Assembly (NCBI RefSeq): GCF_945882965.1
Contig: NZ_CAMCWY010000027.1
Span: 1-32,491, forward strand
Direction of reading: 5' to 3'
Length of the DNA stretch: 32,491 nucleotides
Source: Sphingorhabdus sp. EL138
Lineage (GTDB): Bacteria > Pseudomonadota > Alphaproteobacteria > Sphingomonadales > Sphingomonadaceae
Made by a program: the position numbers and the translations under genes. The notes beneath the pieces are model-generated. The model saw only the letters and a program-made list of their open reading frames with translations, ran no database searches and was not told where the DNA came from. Shown piece by piece: positions 26,510-32,491 of this stretch. How positions within the stretch are numbered: the stretch's first letter is position 1; the number at the start of each line of letters is the position of its first letter.

Positions 26510-26647
26510 CTAAACCCTGCCGCGCACGAACATGCTTCGAAAAACCTGCGACACAGATTGATATAGTATCTTCGCTTCCTCAATCTCACCTTTCTTTGCG
26601 TGCGAATTAGCTTCCAAAAGAGCACGGTCTGCTGATATTTTTGCCAA
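26510..26647 (-). pseudogene. detached N-terminal part of the TPR glycosyltransferase (frameshift)
   Basis: From TTG 26647, with AGGAGG ten bases upstream, a 45-codon frame reads MAKISADRALLEANSHAKK and then GEIEEAKILYQSVSQVF before running off-frame to TAG at 26510. This is a TPR-like helix pair that I recall as the usual beginning of these GT41 proteins. In the frame of the downstream gene the continuation is SKHVRARQGLVRLTKPKQND, which also fits the family. The two parts join if the T5 run (A5 at 26540-26544 on the plus strand) had one more T. Either a real one-base deletion, slippage in the run, or a sequencing error explains this. Confidence 0.65.
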
Positions 26648-26732
26648 AGCCCCAGCCCCTCCTATGTGATGATAGTTGCTGCTAAATACTACGTGATGAG
26701 CCGCCGTCGCGTGATCCGCTGCGACTGCCCTT

Positions 26733-26843
26733 CTACTGGCCTTGATGGCCAGTCATTGGACCGTCGGCTGCCGCCGGACTTGCAGTGAGAACGCCTGAAA
26801 CCAAGGTTGCTAATGTCAGCAGATATTTTGACTTGTCGAACAT
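26733..26843 (-). CDS. small secreted peptide, unknown (36 residues)
   Basis: AGGAGG lies five bases before an ATG that opens a 36-codon frame ending in TAG. The first 26 residues form a clean signal peptide: MFDKSKYLL, hydrophobic core TLATLVSGVLTA, then SPAAA; the rest is DGPMTGHQGQ. It has no known match that I recognise. It sits between the terminators of the giant surface protein gene and the glycosyltransferase, on the same strand. A 7-bp hairpin (ACTGGCC-loop-GGCCAGT, 26735-26753) covers its end. It could be a true small secreted peptide or the remnant of a larger secreted protein. Confidence 0.5.
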   Translation of the reverse strand: MFDKSKYLLTLATLVSGVLTASPAAADGPMTGHQGQ

Positions 26844-26893
26844 TTTAACCTCCTTCGAAGCAATGCCTTTAATCTGTCGTTTTTACGAAAAGT

Positions 26894-26917
26894 GGTGGGG
26901 GGCCTCAGCCCTCCACC
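26894..26917 (-). terminator. probable terminator hairpin
   Basis: On the minus strand GGTGGAGGGC, loop TGAG, GCCCCCCACC forms a ten-base stem with one mismatch, followed after AC by TTTT. It lies about 80 bases after the stop of the giant surface protein gene and upstream of the small secreted-peptide ORF. Confidence 0.65.
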
Positions 26918-26965
26918 CAAGTCGATTTTTGTGGTTCATGCTGGGGGTTCTAGCAGGAACCGGGG

Positions 26966-26996
26966 CTTGGCCGGGCGGTATCGCCGCCCGGCCAAG
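26966..26996 (-). terminator. strong hairpin directly after the giant gene
   Basis: CTTGGCCGGGCGG and CCGCCCGGCCAAG form a perfect 13-bp stem with a five-base loop, beginning three bases past the stop codon. No T run follows immediately, so it may act as a terminator together with the next hairpin or as an mRNA 3'-end stabiliser. Confidence 0.7.
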
Positions 26997-26999
26997 GGG

Positions 27000-29900
27000 T
27001 TAGTTGCCACCGTTGATGGAGTTGACGGAGCTGTTGGCGACTGCCTGCACAGTCGTATTGTTGCCATTGGAACGCAATGCCGAACCGCTATTCGAACCAA
27101 CGGTCATACCAAAGGTGACGTTAGTAGCGGTTGCCGATATTGCCGCAGAGTTGGATTGAACGCTTGAGACTGCGCTGGATGGCACCCCAGCGCCAAAGGC
27201 AGCCATGGTCACGCTGTTCATAGCCATGTTTCCGTATGCATTTGAGCTAACAGTATTGTTAATTATCATGGCACTGGAATTGGTTGCTCCAATTCCGTCG
27301 GAATTGAGAGCCAACGTGAATGTAGTGCCAGTTGCAAGCGTTGTTACTCCCCCGCTGTTCGCTTGGTCATTCAACAATCCAACGGATGGCGCAGTCGCAC
27401 CAGCAGTAGTCGCATCGAGAACGTTCGAAACAACGTTGCCGAAGCCATTAGCCGCAACCGAGTTATTCGCCAGCTTGGTAGAGGAGCTTAGTGCTCCTGC
27501 GACCGTGCCGGAATTTAACGCCAACGTATATGCTGCGCCCGTACTTGTTGCGCCAACTGTGCCGCTATTAGTCTGACCATTCCGCATCGCTACAGCAGCG
27601 TCCAGCGTCGCTGTTGTGCCAATGGCTGCAAGGGTCGTTGGTCCAGAATACGAAGTCGCATTGTAATTCAACGCATTGCTGGCTGAGTTACCACGAGCCA
27701 AGGCCGTTGTGCTGTTGCCGTCAACAGAAATCGAGCTGTCTGTCGCAGGAACAACGTCCAACAAGCTCGCTAACCGATAACCAACACTTGACGTTGCGTT
27801 CACTGTAACCCCGGCAGCACTTGCCTGGCTGTTGTTTAGCCCAGCTGTTGCTCCGTTATCGGTCGCCAATGCCGACAGCAGGTTCGATATACGGTTAGCC
27901 GTACCTTCGGCCGTTGTCGCATTGCCCGTCAGAGTAACAACGCTGCCAGCCGCACCGGTCGTGCTCGCTGCGTCCTTATCAAGGTTGTAAATGTCCGACC
28001 GTGCGGTGCTGGCTACTGGGCCCGATGCGCCCTGAACGGAGTTCAAAGCGTAATCAGCCGTCGTAGTGTTGCTGGAGGCGACGATACCGCCAACGGTATC
28101 AGAGCCATCAAGCGTAACCGCGGAGACGCCAATGCTGTTAGAGGCATTGTTGATGACGCCGAGTGCAGTGTTGCTGTTACCGTTGAGGGCGACAGACGAA
28201 GCGCTTGACTCTGCGTTTGCAAACACTGTCATTTTGGATACCGAAACGATTTCCGCCTCGTTGCCATCCTGAACATTGCTCAATGCAGCCGTTGGATCAA
28301 CACCAGCAGCAGCGCCTGCTCCGGTTGCAGTGAGCGCAATCCGATTGGTACCGCTGTTGCCCAGTGCTTCTGCAAACTGGTCATTTGAAGAAACACTCAA
28401 ACGCGAGTTCGTTGTGGCGGCATCTGCTATCAGGCCAACGTCGATACCATAAGCGGCAGCAACATTGGTCGTGGACGCGCTGGTGTTACCCAGTGATTGC
28501 GAATTGGCAAGGCTGTAATCACCAGTTGCCGTAGCAGCGCCATCAACGCTCCCGACAGCCGCTGCCTTATTGCCCGTTCCGCCACCCGAGAGCGTTGTGG
28601 CGCTCACCGCAAGCGAGTTGTTGCCAACATTGCCGATTGCCGAACCGCGCGTTACGTTCGAATTCACGGCAATTGCGCTTCCCGAGACATTGGCATCGAA
28701 TTCCGCAATGACGCCTCCATCGGCTCGGCTTGCTGCGGTAGTAGTATCAGCACCTAAGCCGACCGTCGATGTGACCGGCGCGTTCGAACTTTGAACGTTG
28801 AGGACACCTGCGTCCGTGGCAATGGTTGTTCCGGTCAATGACAGGCCATTAGTTGCCTTGTTCGAAACACCAAATGCATCGATGACGTTGCCGTTCAAAG
28901 ATACGTTGGAATCGGACGTTGCACCAGTTACCAATGAAGAGATCGTCGCTGGCTCATCAACCTTGGCTATGACTGTTCCAGTGCCCGAAATTTGAGCATT
29001 GGCAACGGCAAACGCTGTATTGGCGGTTGAAACGGCACCGGCGGCGGTTGTTCCTACGTTAGGCGCTGCCGTAGCTCCGGCAGCTGCTGAAATCGTCGTG
29101 GCAGAAACGGCCAGATTGTTGGTGACATTTGCACCATCGGCAAACGCCTGAATACGGTTTGCCGAAGTTAAGAGTGAGGATGCCGTCAATGCCCCACCAA
29201 CGGTTGTTTTAACCATTTCAATTGCAGCGCTATCTACGTCTGCAAGTACATTTGCGCCAGCGGCGATTGACTGAACGTTTGCAATAACTGCAACTTTGCC
29301 GATGTCACCTGCTGCCACTGTACCGTTACTTAACGTGCCGCCAATGTTCAAATTGTTGCTGTTGGAGGACACAGCACCCTTCGCCTTAGCGGTGAGCGTG
29401 TTGCTGTTGTTATTGACAGTGCTCCCGGCATTGACGGCGTTGCCGATTGACAAAAGGAAAGCAGATGTTCCGGTGGTTGCCGGGGTCGAAGTCGCGGTCA
29501 CTGCACCAAGCACGGACTGGTCGTTGAGCAGCGCGTAAGCCGCCGTGACAGAGCCGTTGCCGGTCAAATCCAACGTCTGGCCGCCTGTGGCTGCGCCGTT
29601 ATAGGCGACCGTCTGGGCATCGACATTGAGCGTGTTGGCGGTGGTTACACCGGTGGCCAGCGCATCGGTGCGGTTGCCGGTTAGCGCTGCCGAAGCGCCG
29701 GCGGCGCCATTCCCCAACGAATCGGTGATTACGAGATAGGCGCTCCCCGTGGTTGTGGCCGACACTGTCGAGGAACTGTCGCCGTTGAGCTGGCTGTTGG
29801 CCACGCCGACGCCCGAACCGACGGTGGTGCCGGCAAGCGATACGGCGTTCGCTGAATCGCTGCCCACCGCATAAGCCTGCTGGGTGTTGTTGGTGACTGA

Positions 29901-32491
29901 CAACTGCGAGTTGGCGGTCACGCCGGCAAAATCGTTCGAAGTCAGCGTGATTCTGGTGCCTGTCGTGTTGGCCGTCACCGGTGCCAGTTGGTTCAGCTGG
30001 CGGTTGGCGATGGTTACAGCGCCATCAGTCGAAATGATCTCTTCGGTCGCTGCGGCTGGAGTCCTGTCGAAGGCCAAGGTCGCATTGCCCGCAGATGTGG
30101 TAACCGTTGCTGCCGAGAGGTCGATCGTCTGGACAGCCCGGCTACCCGCCGCACTTGATGCCACAATGTTGGCGGTCATGCCAACGCTGCTACCTGATAC
30201 GGTGCCGTTGCTAGCGTCACCGACCGTCGCAGCGATTGTTGTGGTGGTGGTATTAGCGGTGACGGAGAAGGCATAGAAGTCGTCACCATTTATCTGACGA
30301 TTGGCCAGCGTGGCCGATCCATCGAACAGGGCCGATCCGGTGCCGCTGGCGATCCCCGTGGTCAAGCTGTTGCCGGTGGCGGCCGCCGTAACTTGGTTGG
30401 CCGACAGGGTGATGGCGCTGTTGACCGGCTCCTTAACAGTGGCGGTAATGTCAGCACCAACGGTGCTCGCTGCAAGAGCCGCATCACCGCCAACAGTGCT
30501 CGTCCGAAAACTGGGGGTCAAGCCACCGACCGTGGTGGACCCACTGAGTTTGGCCGCGGTTGCATCATCATTGACCTGCGTGCTCGCGATGGTGAGCGCA
30601 CCGGTAGCGCTGAGATCGAACGGGTCATCGCCAGTGCCAAAATCCAAGCCATCCGCATCTATCCCATCCAATCTCGCCGAAGATGTGTTGGTTCCGGCGG
30701 TCAAATTATACGACAAACCGTCGGCCAGGGTAATGGTGCCGCCCAAGACGTTGCCGCTGGCTGCAGAGGTGATCAGGTTGCTGTTCACCGACAAGCTGGA
30801 ACTGCTGAACGCTGCGGCTCCAGTGCCGTTGGCGACCGTAGCCGTCACATTGCTGTTGGTGTTAAGCGCATTGCCAACGACGCTCACGGCATTGCCATCG
30901 AAGGATTGGTTGTTGGCGATAACGGCAGTGCCGCCAAAGCTGGCATTGTCGGAAGCAATGGCGATGCTGGTGGTCCGGGTGTTGGCCGTGAACGCGGCGC
31001 CAACATTGTTGCTGTTCACCACTGCGCTGCCATTGACAGAAGTGGCTGCAGCCACATCGTCAGTGAGGAGCAACGTGACGTTGTTATTCTCTGCCTTGGC
31101 GAAAGAGTCAGCGCCCGCGCTAACTTGGGTGTTGGCGGCAACCAACGTGCCTCCGGCAAGGGTAGTGGCGGTCGTGCTGCCGAATGTGGCCGTCGCCGGA
31201 CCGGCGGCGGTGTTGGTGTAGCCGACCGGGATCGCATTGTTCAGCGTGACCGAGAAGGCGCCGGAGCCATTGTTGATGGTGGTGGCCGCATCTATGCTGT
31301 TGGAGGACAACTGGACGCTGCCGCTGGTGAAGCCACTCAAGTCAACACCCGCCGCCTGGTTCGATGCCGTGGCCGTGATGGCGCCGGTGTTGCTGCTGAC
31401 AGTGCCGATGGCAATGCCGTCAAGGACGCCAGCGCTGCGGAGCAGCGCCAGATCAACATCCATGCCAAAACGGTTGCCGGAGGCGACTGCATCTGCCGTG
31501 TTGCTGGAGTTGATGAAGCTGCCGTTGCTGGCACCGTCAACGACGGTCGTGATGGTCGAGGTGTTAACGAGGGCGGTCACGGGCGCACTGTTGAACTGCG
31601 CCTCGCCGCTACCGCCGACCACATATCCAGCCACGTACGAACCCAGGTAACGGGTAGTCAGGACGCTCGCACCGAGCGGCAACGGCTCTCTCACATTAAG
31701 CAGCAAGTTGACGTTCTTGCCGTCCAGGCTGGCGGCCGTGTCGTTGTAGACGACAACCGGGTCCACCAAGACGCCGAACGCGCTAACGCCGGTGATGTTG
31801 GTAAAACTGCCTAACAGCGGACTGCCGGCATCAAGCAGCGTATAACTACTCGTGTGTGGCAGATAGGAGCCGCCCGTGTTGATAAGGGCCAGCGTGCCAG
31901 CGAGCGTGGCGGTGCCGGTCACGACAATTTTATCCGCCATTGCCGGAGAGACGTCGATCTCAGTTGTCGAACCTGTTTGCAGCACCAGATTGCCGTCCAC
32001 CGTCAGTGTTCCGGGCGACATGCCCGGGGTCAGTGTGGCACCAGAATTGACCGTCAATGCCCCAACCGTGCCGGTGCCGCCCAGTGACGCCCCGCTCTCG
32101 ACCGTCACCGCCGAGCTCGCGATATTGCCTGTAACTTTGAGACTGCCGCCCGAAACCGTTGTTGCGCCAGTAAGGCTGCTGGTACCGCTCAGAACGAGCG
32201 TGCCAGCGCCGGTTTTGGTCAGGGTGCCGGCACCGCTCACCTCGCCGCTAAGGGTCAGCGTGTTGGCCTGAGTGTCGACCGTGCCCGCGCCGGTTATGGC
32301 GACCGCATTGGCGGCAGTAAGACCATTGGCACCTGCCTGCAATGTCGTGCCCGTCGCCATCGCCAGCGCGCCTGTGCCCAGCGCCGTGTTGGTGCCGACC
32401 TGGATCGTGCCGCCACTAAGCGTGGTGCCGCCGGTGTAGGTGTTGGCGCCGGTCAGCGACAGCGTGCCGTCGTCGATCTTGGTCAGAGCGC
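27000..32491 (-). CDS. giant repetitive surface protein, C-terminal 1830 residues (5' end outside window)
   Basis: One open frame runs from the right window edge to TAA at 27000. The first ~270 residues are autotransporter-associated beta-strand (PATR) repeats, e.g. LTKIDDGTLSLTGANTYTGG, LTKTGAGTLVLSGTSSLTG and GGTGTVGALTVNSGATLTPG. The remaining ~1550 residues are imperfect repeats of about 65-90 residues with the pattern [V/L]xxNxxxAxAxGNxxxNxL followed some 30 residues later by NxQxNxGxVxA. They are rich in Asn, Ser, Thr and Ala, with almost no Cys, Trp or Lys. The protein ends in NSINGGN with no autotransporter barrel, LPXTG or obvious anchor. A beta-helical or ladder-like extracellular fibre is inferred. 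The half nearest the stop (27.0-29.4 kb) is less GC-rich than the rest. Confidence 0.85.
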   Translation of the reverse strand, partial: ALTKIDDGTLSLTGANTYTGGTTLSGGTIQVGTNTALGTGALAMATGTTLQAGANGLTAANAVAITGAGTVDTQANTLTLSGEVSGAGTLTKTGAGTLVLSGTSSLTGATTVSGGSLKVTGNIASSAVTVESGASLGGTGTVGALTVNSGATLTPGMSPGTLTVDGNLVLQTGSTTEIDVSPAMADKIVVTGTATLAGTLALINTGGSYLPHTSSYTLLDAGSPLLGSFTNITGVSAFGVLVDPVVVYNDTAASLDGKNVNLLLNVREPLPLGASVLTTRYLGSYVAGYVVGGSGEAQFNSAPVTALVNTSTITTVVDGASNGSFINSSNTADAVASGNRFGMDVDLALLRSAGVLDGIAIGTVSSNTGAITATASNQAAGVDLSGFTSGSVQLSSNSIDAATTINNGSGAFSVTLNNAIPVGYTNTAAGPATATFGSTTATTLAGGTLVAANTQVSAGADSFAKAENNNVTLLLTDDVAAATSVNGSAVVNSNNVGAAFTANTRTTSIAIASDNASFGGTAVIANNQSFDGNAVSVVGNALNTNSNVTATVANGTGAAAFSSSSLSVNSNLITSAASGNVLGGTITLADGLSYNLTAGTNTSSARLDGIDADGLDFGTGDDPFDLSATGALTIASTQVNDDATAAKLSGSTTVGGLTPSFRTSTVGGDAALAASTVGADITATVKEPVNSAITLSANQVTAAATGNSLTTGIASGTGSALFDGSATLANRQINGDDFYAFSVTANTTTTTIAATVGDASNGTVSGSSVGMTANIVASSAAGSRAVQTIDLSAATVTTSAGNATLAFDRTPAAATEEIISTDGAVTIANRQLNQLAPVTANTTGTRITLTSNDFAGVTANSQLSVTNNTQQAYAVGSDSANAVSLAGTTVGSGVGVANSQLNGDSSSTVSATTTGSAYLVITDSLGNGAAGASAALTGNRTDALATGVTTANTLNVDAQTVAYNGAATGGQTLDLTGNGSVTAAYALLNDQSVLGAVTATSTPATTGTSAFLLSIGNAVNAGSTVNNNSNTLTAKAKGAVSSNSNNLNIGGTLSNGTVAAGDIGKVAVIANVQSIAAGANVLADVDSAAIEMVKTTVGGALTASSLLTSANRIQAFADGANVTNNLAVSATTISAAAGATAAPNVGTTAAGAVSTANTAFAVANAQISGTGTVIAKVDEPATISSLVTGATSDSNVSLNGNVIDAFGVSNKATNGLSLTGTTIATDAGVLNVQSSNAPVTSTVGLGADTTTAASRADGGVIAEFDANVSGSAIAVNSNVTRGSAIGNVGNNSLAVSATTLSGGGTGNKAAAVGSVDGAATATGDYSLANSQSLGNTSASTTNVAAAYGIDVGLIADAATTNSRLSVSSNDQFAEALGNSGTNRIALTATGAGAAAGVDPTAALSNVQDGNEAEIVSVSKMTVFANAESSASSVALNGNSNTALGVINNASNSIGVSAVTLDGSDTVGGIVASSNTTTADYALNSVQGASGPVASTARSDIYNLDKDAASTTGAAGSVVTLTGNATTAEGTANRISNLLSALATDNGATAGLNNSQASAAGVTVNATSSVGYRLASLLDVVPATDSSISVDGNSTTALARGNSASNALNYNATSYSGPTTLAAIGTTATLDAAVAMRNGQTNSGTVGATSTGAAYTLALNSGTVAGALSSSTKLANNSVAANGFGNVVSNVLDATTAGATAPSVGLLNDQANSGGVTTLATGTTFTLALNSDGIGATNSSAMIINNTVSSNAYGNMAMNSVTMAAFGAGVPSSAVSSVQSNSAAISATATNVTFGMTVGSNSGSALRSNGNNTTVQAVANSSVNSINGGN

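Noticed and set aside
30301-31814. Long plus-strand frames (306 and 473 codons) inside the giant gene
   Set aside because: They are antisense shadows of GC-rich repetitive coding DNA. Their products are low-complexity Val/Ala or Arg/Gly-rich sequences without domains.

Overview
The window reads as a chromosomal segment of an alphaproteobacterium, most likely a yellow-pigmented member of the Sphingomonadales. This is inferred from gene content: crtY-crtI-crtB carotenoid genes, a MipA/OmpV porin-like protein, a DUF2141 protein, a BigR-type sulfur block and typical GC-rich codon use. The species cannot be named from the sequence alone.

Left part (1-17.4 kb) is compact, GC-rich housekeeping and metabolic DNA. 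In order it holds the tail of a zf-TFIIB protein; a cold-shock protein; a small hypothetical; a Stealth-family phosphotransferase; thiC under a TPP riboswitch; a persulfide-responsive block (BigR/SqrR-like repressor, rhodanese, TauE-like exporter, divergent ETHE1/Blh-like dioxygenase); an OmpV protein; a DUF2141 protein overlapping a sterol-desaturase-family hydroxylase; the operon crtY-crtI-LOG-crtB; cysQ and pmbA; a small membrane protein; and queC-queE. The carotenoid operon is tightly coupled by 4-nt overlaps. It is interrupted by a palindromic repeat that provides the ribosome-binding site of crtB.

Right part (17.4-27 kb) is looser and partly AT-richer. It holds a solitary outer-membrane barrel, a secreted protein made of acidic 24-residue repeats (72-bp DNA repeats), a DJ-1/PfpI protein, a Coq4-like protein, an orphan seven-helix histidine kinase, and a TPR glycosyltransferase of family GT41 (SPINDLY/OGT type). 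Several gaps of 350-570 bp carry no convincing gene.

The last 5.5 kb (27.0 kb to the end) is one open frame on the minus strand, truncated by the window edge. It encodes the C-terminal 1830 residues of a giant repetitive surface protein: autotransporter-type beta-strand repeats first, then some 1500 residues of Asn/Ser/Thr/Ala-rich repeats with an N-x-Q ladder. No autotransporter barrel is visible at its end. Downstream on the same strand lie two terminator-like hairpins, a 36-codon secreted-peptide ORF with an ideal Shine-Dalgarno, and the GT41 glycosyltransferase. The glycosyltransferase's original N-terminus sits upstream in another frame, separated by an apparent one-base loss in a T run.

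The best candidate for an undescribed system is this giant Asn/Ser/Thr-rich surface protein with a TPR-GT41 glycosyltransferase. The proposed function, glycosylation of the surface protein, is inference.
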